This document shows, piece after piece, positions 1-7,010 of a DNA stretch of 14,265 nt (its first letter is position 1; every line of letters begins with the position of its first letter). This stretch comes from an uncultured Burkholderiales bacterium (lineage in GTDB: Bacteria > Pseudomonadota > Gammaproteobacteria > Burkholderiales > Burkholderiaceae_C): contig CAJBLW010000439.1 in the NCBI GenBank assembly GCA_903953985.1, forward strand, positions 1-14,265, written 5' to 3'. Position numbers and translations under genes: made by a program. The notes beneath the pieces are model-generated. The model had not been told where the DNA came from, ran no database searches, and saw nothing but the letters and a program-made list of their open reading frames with translations.

Positions 1-907
1 GGGCCGCGAAACCGCCAAAGCCACCACTTTTGACTTTGGCTTTGCCATAGGGCCGCGCATCAACGCCGCGGGCCGCCTGGCTGATATGACCCTGGGCATC
101 GAGTGCCTGCTGACCGACGACGCGGGCCGTGCCGACGAGCTGGCCAAGCAGCTGGACGCCATCAACCGCGAACGCCGGGTGATCGAGGGGGACATGCGCG
201 AGATGGCGATGGAGATGGCCGAGTCGCTGTTTGACGAAGGCGACGAGCCGCCCCCAGCCATATGCGTGTTCGACCCCGACTTTCACGAGGGCGTGGTGGG
301 CATCGTGGCCTCGCGCATCAAGGACAAGCTACACCGCCCCACCTTTGTGTTCGCGGCCAGCAGCGCCCCAGGCAAGGAGCACGAGCTCAAGGGCTCGGGC
401 CGCTCGATCGCGGGTTTCCATTTGCGCGATGCACTGGATTTGGTGGCCAAACGCGCCCCGGGTGTGCTGTTGCGCTTTGGCGGTCACGCCATGGCGGCAG
501 GTTGCACCATTGCCGAAGAACACCTCGATGTGTTTGAGGAAACGCTGAACCAGGTGGCCATGGAATGGCTGGACGTGGCCACATTGCAGCGCCGCCTGGA
601 AACCGACGGGCCGCTGCCTGCCGAATACCGCAGGGTGGATTTGGTGGACATGCTGCACCACGAGGTCTGGGGCCAGGGCTTTGCGCCACCCGTGTTTTGC
701 GAAGAAATCGAGATCGTGTCGCAGCGCTTGGTGGGCGAGAAACACCTGTCGCTCAAAATGAAGCACCAAGGCCAGCCGGTAGATGGCATCTGGTTTGGCC
801 GCACCGAGCCGCTGCCTGCGCGCGTGAAGCTGGCTTATCGGCTGGACGCCGACGAGTGGCAGGGTCAAAAGCGGGTGCGCTTTCTGGTGGAAGGCGCGGA
901 AATTTGA
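1..907 (+). CDS. recJ: Single-stranded-DNA-specific exonuclease RecJ, C-terminal part (5' end outside window)
   Basis: RecJ degrades single-stranded DNA 5' to 3' in recombination and mismatch repair. The reading frame is already open at base 2 and ends with TGA at 905-907, so about 301 C-terminal residues are visible. The N-terminal DHH phosphoesterase half lies upstream of the window. Visible landmarks, in fragment numbering, are GPRINAAGRL at residues 17-26, which is highly typical of RecJ, then the DHHA1 region with HEGVVGIVASR near 95, GSGRSI near 131 and the RFGGHAMAAG signature near 158-167. The last 100 or so residues match the expected C-terminal OB-like domain. The frame has no internal stop. 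The next gene, coaD, converges from the other strand with a 3-base gap. The family call is firm; the start cannot be seen. Confidence 0.95.
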   Translation, partial: GRETAKATTFDFGFAIGPRINAAGRLADMTLGIECLLTDDAGRADELAKQLDAINRERRVIEGDMREMAMEMAESLFDEGDEPPPAICVFDPDFHEGVVGIVASRIKDKLHRPTFVFAASSAPGKEHELKGSGRSIAGFHLRDALDLVAKRAPGVLLRFGGHAMAAGCTIAEEHLDVFEETLNQVAMEWLDVATLQRRLETDGPLPAEYRRVDLVDMLHHEVWGQGFAPPVFCEEIEIVSQRLVGEKHLSLKMKHQGQPVDGIWFGRTEPLPARVKLAYRLDADEWQGQKRVRFLVEGAEI

Positions 908-910
908 GCC

Positions 911-1429
911 TCAGTGCTTGGTGGCGACCTTGCCCTGCAAGGCGTTGAGCACGGGCGCGGACACCAGGCCTGACACATCACCGCCGAGCTTGGCGATCTC
1001 GCGCACCAAGGTGCTGCTGATGTGCTGCACGCCTGCGCTGGTGTGCAGAAAAACCGTGTCAATTTCAGGCGCCAGATGACGGTTCATGCCCGACATTTGG
1101 GTTTCGTAATCGTAATCGGTCACCGAGCGCAGACCACGCACGATCACCTGGGCGTTTTGCGAACGTACAAACTCGACGATCAGGCCATCAAACGGCAGCG
1201 CCTTCACGTTCGGGCAATCGGCCAGCGCGGCTTGCGCCAAGGCCACGCGCTCGTCCAGGCTGAACACGGTTTTTTTGTGGTGCGCCACGGCCACGGCAAT
1301 GATGACCTGGTCAAACATCTGCGCGGCGCGGCGGATCGCGTCTTCATGGCCCAGCGTGAGCGGGTCAAAGGTGCCCGAATAAACGGCTGTGACAACAGCG
1401 GTCACAGGGGTGTTGGCAGATCGGCTCAT
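911..1429 (-). CDS. coaD: Phosphopantetheine adenylyltransferase CoaD
   Basis: CoaD transfers AMP from ATP to 4'-phosphopantetheine, giving dephospho-CoA in the penultimate step of cytosolic coenzyme A synthesis. The 172-residue product has the nucleotidyltransferase signature YSGTFDPLTLGH (17-28, with the T/HxGH-type motif ending at H28), RGLRSVTDYDYE at 98-109 and ISSTLVRE at 137-144, all typical of bacterial CoaD. It is about 10 residues longer at the N-terminus than usual. A GTG at codon 9 would give a more standard length, but the ATG at 1429 overlaps the rsmD stop codon as ATGA, and this supports the longer start and translational coupling. It is the second gene of an rsmD-coaD operon and ends 3 bases from the convergent recJ stop. 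Confidence 0.95.
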   Translation of the reverse strand: MSRSANTPVTAVVTAVYSGTFDPLTLGHEDAIRRAAQMFDQVIIAVAVAHHKKTVFSLDERVALAQAALADCPNVKALPFDGLIVEFVRSQNAQVIVRGLRSVTDYDYETQMSGMNRHLAPEIDTVFLHTSAGVQHISSTLVREIAKLGGDVSGLVSAPVLNALQGKVATKH

Positions 1430-2124
1430 GGCGTGTCTCCTTCAGCAGGGATGGCAATACAGGTGGGAGCAGATTCAGGGCTGACCCGTTGCAACAAGTG
1501 CGCATGCACTGCGCCCGCCTTCAGGTGGCGCTCGCAGTGCAAGTTCAAAGCCCGCAGCGCCTCGGCAGGCCAGGCCACAGGCGCTTCCAGGTAAATCCAG
1601 CCGCCTAAGGGCACGGCACGGGCCGCCGCTTTGAGCGCAGGCTCGAACCAGGGGCCGTCAAAAGGTGGGTCGATGAAGACCAGGTCCACACTGCCCGCAG
1701 GCAAACGGCTCAAGGTGCTCACGGCGTCGCCGCGCTGCACGCTCACCATGCTGGCTTTCAGGCGCGTGGCGTTCTCTTGCAGATCACGCACCAGCACGGC
1801 GTCTTGCTCGACCATCAGCACATGGGCCGCCCCACGCGAAGCGGCCTCCAGTCCCAGCACGCCTGTGCCCGCAAACGCGTCCACGCAGCGCCAACCGCTC
1901 AGATCCTGACCCAGCCAATTGAACAAGGTTTCACGCACCCGGTCGGGCGTGGGGCGCAAGCCTGGTTTGTCCAGCACCTTGAGTCGGGTGCGACGCCACT
2001 GCCCGCCGATGATGCGGATCTCGTGCGAGGGCGGACCTTTGGGCGCCGGGTGTTGGGGCTTTTTGGCGGCGGCGTGGCGGGCAGCGCCGTCTTTCAATGC
2101 ACGTTTGGAAGGAGATGAGGGCAT
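1426..2124 (-). CDS. rsmD: 16S rRNA (guanine(966)-N(2))-methyltransferase RsmD
   Basis: RsmD methylates N2 of G966 in 16S rRNA on the assembling small subunit, using S-adenosylmethionine. From the ATG at 2124 the product has 232 residues. LRPTPDRVRETLFNWL (56-71) is a hallmark of the family, DAFAGTGVLGLEAASRGA (82-99) is the SAM-binding motif I, and FIDPPFD (150-156) is the catalytic DPPF/NPPF-type motif. The first 34 residues are rich in Lys, Ala and Pro and extend past the usual family start near RIIGGQWRR. The frame stays open up to 2226, but 2124 is preferred because a -10-like TACACT lies 8 bases upstream and no Shine-Dalgarno favours the longer form. The stop overlaps the coaD start (ATGA). 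Confidence 0.92.
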   Translation of the reverse strand: MPSSPSKRALKDGAARHAAAKKPQHPAPKGPPSHEIRIIGGQWRRTRLKVLDKPGLRPTPDRVRETLFNWLGQDLSGWRCVDAFAGTGVLGLEAASRGAAHVLMVEQDAVLVRDLQENATRLKASMVSVQRGDAVSTLSRLPAGSVDLVFIDPPFDGPWFEPALKAAARAVPLGGWIYLEAPVAWPAEALRALNLHCERHLKAGAVHAHLLQRVSPESAPTCIAIPAEGDTP

Positions 2125-2132
2125 AGGCTGCA

Positions 2133-2138
2133 AGTGTA
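2133..2138 (-). promoter_or_regulatory. Possible -10 element of rsmD, near-leaderless
   Basis: On the minus strand TACACT (matching TAnnnT) ends 8 bases before the chosen rsmD ATG. Transcription from it would start within a base or two of the initiation codon. I see no good -35 at the right distance, so this is tentative. It is mainly useful as an argument for the start at 2124. Confidence 0.3.
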
Positions 2139-2241
2139 AAGGGGCGCAGACGGCTCCCCCATCCGAGGCGCACACGGAGCCGCCCAAGACACTGGCCTCA
2201 TCCCTGCGCTCTGGCCTGGTTTCCAACCGTCTAATCCGGGT

Positions 2242-2255
2242 TTGATCTGGGTCAA
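2242..2255. promoter_or_regulatory. Putative FNR/ANR binding site
   Basis: The sequence TTGAT-CTGG-GTCAA matches the FNR/ANR/CRP-FNR consensus TTGAT-N4-ATCAA at 9 of 10 specified positions; the GTCAA right half is a common variant. It lies in the 232-base divergent region between rsmD and the hemerythrin-like gene. Its centre is about 83 bases upstream of the transcription start implied by the promoter proposed at 2296-2325. That is farther than a class II site and compatible with a class I position. The nearby oxygen-binding-type hemerythrin makes oxygen-responsive control plausible. The regulator itself is not in the window. Confidence 0.5.
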
Positions 2256-2295
2256 TAGCCCAGCATGACGCACATCAAATCCGGGTCAGATTACG

Positions 2296-2325
2296 TTGGG
2301 CAATGCGCGTGTAGACCCTTAAAGT
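2296..2325 (+). promoter_or_regulatory. Possible sigma70-type promoter of the hemerythrin-like gene
   Basis: TTGGGC (2296-2301) and TAAAGT (2320-2325) are separated by 18 bases, which would place the transcript start near 2332 and give a leader of about 25 bases before the ATG at 2357. The -35 is weak, as expected where an activator helps. The proposed FNR box lies upstream. No experimental support is available from the sequence alone. Confidence 0.35.
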
Positions 2326-2356
2326 GATGCCTACCTTTTCAAGAGGAACACACCCC

Positions 2357-2893
2357 ATGCACAGCAGCGACAAAGACACCAACGCCCCGATTACGCATTT
2401 CGCCAACTGTCACTTGAGCATCTTTGCTCAGTTGTCGCGCTTGGACGATTTACCTGCCTTGCTGGGGCCCGCGACCCAAGCGCGGAAAATTGCCAGCGAA
2501 TCCTTGGCCTTTTTTGAAAAGGCCTTGCACAGCCACCACAGTGAGGAAGAAAAAGACCTCTTTCCGGCGGTGGCCCAAAGCGCACAAAACGGTGCCGAAC
2601 GCCTTCAGGTGGACACGCTGATCGAGCAACTGACCCACGACCATCGGGCTTTGGAAAAACTCTGGGTCTCCCTGGAGTCAGGCTTGCGCAAAGTGGCCAA
2701 GGGCCAGGACACCGCACTCGATGTGTTTGCGCTACAGGCCATGGTGCAGCGCTACCAGGCACACGCAAAGTTGGAAGAGCAGGTTTTTTTACCCTTGGCG
2801 CAAACGATTTTGGGGCGCAACGGCAACCACATGGCAGCTTTGGGCCTGAGCCTGCACATGAGACATGTGCCGCAATTTGCTGCGCACATTTGA
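2357..2893 (+). CDS. Hemerythrin-like (HHE cation-binding) domain protein
   Basis: This is a 178-residue soluble protein with the His/Glu pattern of a four-helix hemerythrin-like domain, which binds a non-haem di-iron centre. Candidate ligands are H19 in the first helix, HSHHSEEEKDLFP (58-70), LTHDHRALEKLW (92-103) and HAKLEEQVFLP (136-146, H...EE). Family members bind O2 or NO, store iron or act in oxidative and nitrosative stress; which applies here cannot be told. The start at 2357 is chosen because AGAGGA at 2342-2347 sits 9 bases before it. In-frame GTG (2324) and ATG (2327) codons upstream lack such a site. No signal peptide or membrane segment is visible. An FNR-type box upstream suggests induction at low oxygen. 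The gene converges on an M16 peptidase gene 18 bases away. Confidence 0.85.
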   Translation: MHSSDKDTNAPITHFANCHLSIFAQLSRLDDLPALLGPATQARKIASESLAFFEKALHSHHSEEEKDLFPAVAQSAQNGAERLQVDTLIEQLTHDHRALEKLWVSLESGLRKVAKGQDTALDVFALQAMVQRYQAHAKLEEQVFLPLAQTILGRNGNHMAALGLSLHMRHVPQFAAHI

Positions 2894-2911
2894 CCCGGTC
2901 AAAAACCCCAT

Positions 2912-4306
2912 TCAGGGCGCAGCACCCACCACCACGGTGACCATCCGCTCGGGCTGCAACACGCGCGCCATAGCCCGTTGCACATCGGCCGCGCTGACGC
3001 GCTCGATTTGCCGCGTCCAGGTGTTCAGGTAGTCCAGCGGCAGCCGGTTCCATGCGATGTTGGCCACGTTGTCCAGCAGCTTGCGGTTGCTGTCAATGCG
3101 CAGCGCAAAACCGCCCACCAGGTTGGATTTGGCCGCTGACAGCTCGGCCTCTGTGGGGCCTTGGCGAACAAAGCCTTGCACCACCTCTTGGGCCACTGCC
3201 ACAGCTTGCTTGGCCTGGTCAGGTCGGGTTTGCAGCCCCACCGTGAAGGCGCCGGCGTGCAGGCCCGGCGAAAAACCGCTGTAGACGCTGTAGCTCAGGC
3301 CACGTTTTTCGCGGACCTGCTCGGTCAGGCGCGAGACAAAGCCGCCGCCGCCCAAGATGTGGTTGCCCACCAGCAGGGCAAAAAAGTCGGGGTCGGTGCG
3401 TTTGTAGCCGGGCTGGCCGATCAGCACATGGGCCTGGGCCGAGTCAAAGGGCAGGTTCAGGCTTTGGGCGGCGGCCAAAGGGGCCACTTCGGGCACGGGC
3501 GGCAGGCTCTGGCAGCCTGACTCGCGGGGCCATTGCGCCAGCAGTCGCTGCACCAAGGCGTCGGCCTGAGCCCGGGTCAAAGCGCCCACGACACTCACCG
3601 TGGCACGGCAAGCCCGCAAAGCCTGGGCGTGCAGATTTCTCAGGTCTTGCACGCCGATGCGCGACAAGCTCTCGGGCGACGTCCGAAAGCCATAGGGGTG
3701 CGGACCATACACGGCCTGAGCAAAGCGGTGCTGCACCACAGTGCCAGGCTTGGTGAGTGATTCCCGGATGGAGGCGCTAATGCGTTCGCGGTCGCGCAGC
3801 CAAATGGCCTGGGGGAAAGCTGGGTGCGCCATTTGACGTGCTGCCAAGGCCACAGCTTTGTCCAGCAAGTCCGGGTAGCTCAGGCTGCGCAGGCCAAAAC
3901 TCATGCGGTCACCCCCCGCACTGCCCCCAAAGCTCGCTCCCAAGTCAGCCCAGGCTTCGCCGATCTGGTTTTCATCCAGGGCCTTGGGGTACGGACCTTG
4001 GCCTTGGGGTTCAGCGCGGGTGCCATTGGCCATTTGCCCGGCCATGACCGAGGCCAGGCCCGCTTGAGCCGCCGAGTCGCGGCGGCTGCCCGCGTCGATG
4101 TCGATCTGCACATCGACCATGGGAATGGCGTGGCTCTCGACCAAGAACACGCGCGCACCGCTGGGCTGGGTCCAGTGTTGAATGGGCAAGGAAGCGTGTG
4201 CCCAGCCCGCCGCGCCCCAGCAGGCCAGCACCAAAGCTGAACGGCGCAAAGCCCGTGTGGTCACGGACAAGGATGGCATCAAGAACATGGAATGTAGGAC
4301 TTTCAT
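2912..4306 (-). CDS. M16 family peptidase-like protein lacking the zinc site (probable non-catalytic partner)
   Basis: A 464-residue exported protein of the M16 (pitrilysin/processing peptidase-like) family. The N-terminus has a signal-like stretch, RRSALVLACWGAAGWAHA (21-38). Where active members carry HxxEH, aligned by the following G-T, this protein has S86, A89 and G90, so all three visible zinc-site positions are lost. The C-terminal half keeps EQVREKRGLSYSVYSGF, the R/Y substrate-binding element found in the partner subunits of two-component M16 peptidases. It follows the catalytic M16 gene by 14 bases and probably forms a periplasmic heterodimer with it. The ATG at 4306 is chosen; a TTG at 4324 overlaps the upstream stop and an ATG at 4288 is also possible. 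No clear Shine-Dalgarno distinguishes them. Confidence 0.9.
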   Translation of the reverse strand: MKVLHSMFLMPSLSVTTRALRRSALVLACWGAAGWAHASLPIQHWTQPSGARVFLVESHAIPMVDVQIDIDAGSRRDSAAQAGLASVMAGQMANGTRAEPQGQGPYPKALDENQIGEAWADLGASFGGSAGGDRMSFGLRSLSYPDLLDKAVALAARQMAHPAFPQAIWLRDRERISASIRESLTKPGTVVQHRFAQAVYGPHPYGFRTSPESLSRIGVQDLRNLHAQALRACRATVSVVGALTRAQADALVQRLLAQWPRESGCQSLPPVPEVAPLAAAQSLNLPFDSAQAHVLIGQPGYKRTDPDFFALLVGNHILGGGGFVSRLTEQVREKRGLSYSVYSGFSPGLHAGAFTVGLQTRPDQAKQAVAVAQEVVQGFVRQGPTEAELSAAKSNLVGGFALRIDSNRKLLDNVANIAWNRLPLDYLNTWTRQIERVSAADVQRAMARVLQPERMVTVVVGAAP

Positions 4307-4320
4307 GGAGAGAGCGCGGT

Positions 4321-5769
4321 TCAATGCCGGGCACCCGGCGCGGCGCGGCGCGCCCGGGGCTGACCCGACAAGGGCTGAGGCAGCAAGGTGGCCACGGTCA
4401 GGCTGTCGTCACCAAAATATTTTTGCGCCACGGCCTGCACCTGGGCCGGCGTGACTTGCCGCAAGCGGGCGATCAGCTGCGCCCCGTAGTCGGGCGGCAG
4501 GCCCAACGTCCAGGCCACGCCCAGTTCGCGGGCCTGGTTGAACACCGAGTCGAGCTTGTAAATTTCACTGGCCACCCATTGGGTTTTGACGCGCTGCAGT
4601 TCGGCCTCGTTCACGCCTTCGGTGGCCACGCGCTGCACCTGGGCCCGCAAGGCGGCTTCCAGCGCTTGCGGTGTTTGGCCTTTGGCGGGCACGCCTTCCA
4701 AGTAAAAGAATTGCGGACCCCGGCCCATGAGGCCGTTGTAGGCCCCGGCGCTGTCGGCCAGGCGGTTTTCACCTTGGGTCAGGGCGCGGTCCAAGCGCGC
4801 GCCGCTGTAACCATCGAGCACGGCCGCCAGCACCGTCAGAGCCAGGGCATCGTCATGCTCGGGCGAGGCCGCCAAGCTGGCCAGGCGCGGCACCTTGAAG
4901 GCCAGCGCCACATACGACTGCTCGGCAGGGGCTTTGAACTCGAAGCGGCGCAGGCCTTGCTGCGCGGGCTCGTCCCGGGGTTTGCGATCAGGCACCGCGC
5001 GGGTCGGGATAGATCCGTAATATTTTTCGGCCAGCGTCCTGACTTGCAGCGGGTCCACATCGCCCGCCACCACCACAACCGCGTTCGCCGGGGTGTACCA
5101 CTTGCGGTAAAAGTCCCGGGCGTCTTGCGCCGTCATGGCCTCCAGGTCGCTCATCCAACCAACGATCGGTCGGCGATAAGGGGACGCGGTCAATGCAGTG
5201 GCAGACAGCATTTCGTGCAACTGGGCACGGGGGTTGTCGTCGGTGCGCAAGCGGCGTTCTTCTTTCACCACCTCCAGCTCTTTGGCAAATTCGGCATCGG
5301 GCCACTGGTTATTGGCAAAGCGGTCCGACTCCAAGCGCATCACGGCTTCGAGTTGGTTCGACGGGATTTGCTGAAAGTAACCGGTGTAATCCTTGGCGGT
5401 GAAGGCGTTTTCGCGGCCACCCAAAGCGGCCACGCGTCTTGAAAACTCACCCACAGCCAAAGTGGGTGTGCCTTTGAACAGCATGTGCTCCAGCACATGG
5501 GCCACGCCGCTGGTGCCGTCCACCTCGTCCATGGAACCCACGCGCAGCCACACCATGTGCACCGCCGTCGGGGCACGACGGTCGGGTTTGACCCACAGCG
5601 ACATGCCGTTGGCCAAGGTGAAGGTCTGCACCTGGGCCACGCTGGCCGCTGGGGCCTGGCCTGTGGATGGAGCGATGGCCGGCCCCTGCGGGGCCTGCGC
5701 CGTGGCGCTGAAGCTGCTGACCAACAGGGCTGTTGTCAGCGAAAGTCCCAAGAGAAAGTTCGGTTTCAT
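4321..5769 (-). CDS. Zinc metallopeptidase of family M16 (catalytic subunit), exported
   Basis: A 482-residue peptidase of the insulinase/mitochondrial-processing-peptidase type. Residues 1-26 look like a Sec signal peptide ending ATAQA. The inverted zinc motif HVLEH (H91, E94, H95) lies in a typical context followed by MLFKGT. The third ligand is expected about 75 residues later, in the VVKEERR segment (Glu170 or 171). The C-terminal M16 domain follows. The target is unknown; such pairs in other bacteria have been linked to peptide turnover or envelope quality control. The start at 5769 has AAGGA 11 bases upstream. The ATG at 5778 would sit only 2 bases from that site. The gene leads the M16 pair, which diverges from ftsY with 28 bases between start codons. 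Confidence 0.92.
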   Translation of the reverse strand: MKPNFLLGLSLTTALLVSSFSATAQAPQGPAIAPSTGQAPAASVAQVQTFTLANGMSLWVKPDRRAPTAVHMVWLRVGSMDEVDGTSGVAHVLEHMLFKGTPTLAVGEFSRRVAALGGRENAFTAKDYTGYFQQIPSNQLEAVMRLESDRFANNQWPDAEFAKELEVVKEERRLRTDDNPRAQLHEMLSATALTASPYRRPIVGWMSDLEAMTAQDARDFYRKWYTPANAVVVVAGDVDPLQVRTLAEKYYGSIPTRAVPDRKPRDEPAQQGLRRFEFKAPAEQSYVALAFKVPRLASLAASPEHDDALALTVLAAVLDGYSGARLDRALTQGENRLADSAGAYNGLMGRGPQFFYLEGVPAKGQTPQALEAALRAQVQRVATEGVNEAELQRVKTQWVASEIYKLDSVFNQARELGVAWTLGLPPDYGAQLIARLRQVTPAQVQAVAQKYFGDDSLTVATLLPQPLSGQPRARRAAPGARH

Positions 5770-5774
5770 AGAAT
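5769..5774 (+). promoter_or_regulatory. Possible -10 element for ftsY
   Basis: TAGAAT differs from TATAAT at one position and would start transcription near 5781, about 17 bases before the ftsY ATG. No convincing -35 lies 16-18 bases upstream. The element overlaps the first codon of the divergent M16 gene. This is tentative. Confidence 0.25.
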
Positions 5775-5797
5775 GCATGATCCTTGAAATCCACGCC

Positions 5798-6880
5798 ATG
5801 TTCAGTTTCTTCAAAAAAAAATCCCCACCTGCTGAGGTCCCATCAGCCCCAGCAGCAGTTTCATCCGCTTTTACCGCACCTGTGAATGGCAAGGCGTCAA
5901 CGCCTGCCAGCCTACCCACAGCGCTCCCTCCCAGCCTGGCAGATGCCAGCCCTGCAGATGCAACACCTGCCGCCCCAGCCTCCCGCCAGGGCTGGCTGGA
6001 CCGCCTGAAAGCGGGCCTGCGCAAGACCGGCTCCAACATCACCACCGTCTTCACCGGCACGCGCATAGACGACGCGCTGTACGAAGAGCTGGAGACCGCG
6101 CTGCTGGTGGCCGACACCGGGGTCAAAGCCACCGAGCATTTGCTGCAAGACCTCAAGCGCCGCGTCAAAGACAGCAAGGCCACCGACCCCTCACAAGTCA
6201 AAACCCTGCTGGCCGATGCCATCACCGACTTGCTGACGCCCCTGCAAAAACCACTGAGCATTGGTGATCACCACCCCACCGTGATCATGGTCGCTGGCGT
6301 CAATGGTGCGGGCAAAACCACCTCGATTGGCAAACTGACCAAGCACCTGGCCGATGAGGGCCTGAGCGTGTTGCTGGCCGCCGCCGACACCTTCCGCGCT
6401 GCGGCCAAGGAGCAACTGGCTGTTTGGGCCACCCGCAACACGGTCGAGATCATCAGCCAACAAGGCGGCGACCCGGCCGCTGGGAGCTTTGACGCGGTGA
6501 GTGCTGGCCGCGCCCGAGGCCGCGATGTGGTGCTGGTGGACACGGCAGGCCGCCTGCCCACCCAAACCCACCTGATGGAAGAGTTGAAAAAGATCAAGCG
6601 CGTGGTGCAAAAGGCCGATGCCTCCGCGCCGCACGAGGTGCTGCTGGTGATCGACGGCAACACCGGCCAAAACGCCTTGGCCCAGGTCAAGGCCTTTGAC
6701 GACACCCTGGGCCTGACGGGCCTGATCGTGACCAAGCTGGACGGCACCGCCAAGGGCGGGGTGCTGTGCGCCATTGCCCGCGAAAAGCCGATTCCGGTGT
6801 ACTTCATCGGTGTGGGCGAGAAGCTGGAAGACCTGGAAACCTTCAACGCCCGCGAGTTTGCCCAGGCCTTGCTCAGCTGA
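5798..6880 (+). CDS. ftsY: Signal recognition particle receptor FtsY
   Basis: FtsY is the membrane-associated GTPase that receives ribosome-nascent chain-SRP complexes and hands them to the Sec translocon. The 360-residue protein has a short Pro/Ala-rich A domain (about 1-62) starting MFSFFKKK, the N domain (about 65-150) and the G domain. GTPase motifs are GVNGAGKTT (167-175), DTFRAA (197-202), DTAGRLPTQ (248-256), TKLDGTAKGG (312-321) and the closing GVGEKLEDL (338-346). The A domain is shorter and less acidic than in E. coli. The ATG at 5798 has no clear Shine-Dalgarno. The frame is open further upstream, but only opposite the M16 gene. A run of nine A at 5813-5821 encodes the Lys stretch. 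rpoH follows, without the ftsE and ftsX found between them in E. coli. Confidence 0.97.
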   Translation: MFSFFKKKSPPAEVPSAPAAVSSAFTAPVNGKASTPASLPTALPPSLADASPADATPAAPASRQGWLDRLKAGLRKTGSNITTVFTGTRIDDALYEELETALLVADTGVKATEHLLQDLKRRVKDSKATDPSQVKTLLADAITDLLTPLQKPLSIGDHHPTVIMVAGVNGAGKTTSIGKLTKHLADEGLSVLLAAADTFRAAAKEQLAVWATRNTVEIISQQGGDPAAGSFDAVSAGRARGRDVVLVDTAGRLPTQTHLMEELKKIKRVVQKADASAPHEVLLVIDGNTGQNALAQVKAFDDTLGLTGLIVTKLDGTAKGGVLCAIAREKPIPVYFIGVGEKLEDLETFNAREFAQALLS

Positions 6881-6913
6881 ACACCCTGGCCTGCGCCGCC
6901 GTTTCCCAGCGCA

Positions 6914-6936
6914 CAGACGCGACCGGAGGTCGTCTG
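6914..6936 (+). terminator. Weak hairpin after ftsY (possible terminator or attenuator)
   Basis: Two arms, CAGA(CG)CGACC and GGTCGTCTG, can pair around a GGA loop if the left arm bulges two bases. There is no U-tract after it, so it is not a convincing intrinsic terminator. It could slow transcription between ftsY and the rpoH promoter. Confidence 0.25.
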
Positions 6937-6983
6937 CAAAATCAGGGAAAACCCGAAGAACCTCAGACCCACGAGGCCGCCCT

Positions 6984-7010
6984 TTAGCACTCCTCACCAG
7001 AGAGTGCTAA
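6984..7010. promoter_or_regulatory. CIRCE element (HrcA operator) upstream of rpoH
   Basis: TTAGCACTC (6984-6992), a 9-base spacer and GAGTGCTAA (7002-7010) match the CIRCE consensus at every arm position with the exact spacer length. CIRCE is bound by HrcA, the heat-inactivated repressor whose folding depends on GroEL. The element ends 29 bases before the rpoH ATG and overlaps the proposed extended -10 promoter, so HrcA binding should block initiation. HrcA control of rpoH has, as I recall, been proposed for betaproteobacteria from comparative genomics. Confidence 0.93.

Noticed and set aside
2889..2903. TTTGAC-CCG-GTCAAA at the end of the hemerythrin gene, resembling an FNR box or a terminator.
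   Set aside because: The spacer is 3 rather than 4 bases, it lies at the 3' end between convergent genes, and there is no T-tract on either strand beyond the short stem.
4198..5442. A 414-codon open frame on the plus strand, antisense to the two M16 genes.
   Set aside because: It lies opposite two well-supported M16 genes. The translation is rich in Gly, His, Gln and Arg with no recognisable motif, which is typical of the antisense frame of high-GC genes.
5393..5797. Open upstream extension of the ftsY frame.
   Set aside because: The extra residues lie entirely opposite the signal peptide and zinc-site region of the M16 gene. FtsY proteins commonly begin with a short MFxFFKKK-like start, as at 5798.
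5779..6261. Open upstream extension of the catalytic M16 frame into the ftsY region.
   Set aside because: A good signal peptide begins at the ATG at 5769 with AAGGA upstream, and the extension would be antisense to ftsY.
6191..6997. A 268-codon minus-strand frame opposite ftsY.
   Set aside because: It is a shadow of the conserved FtsY NG domain, with no motif, no ribosome-binding site and an end in the rpoH control region.
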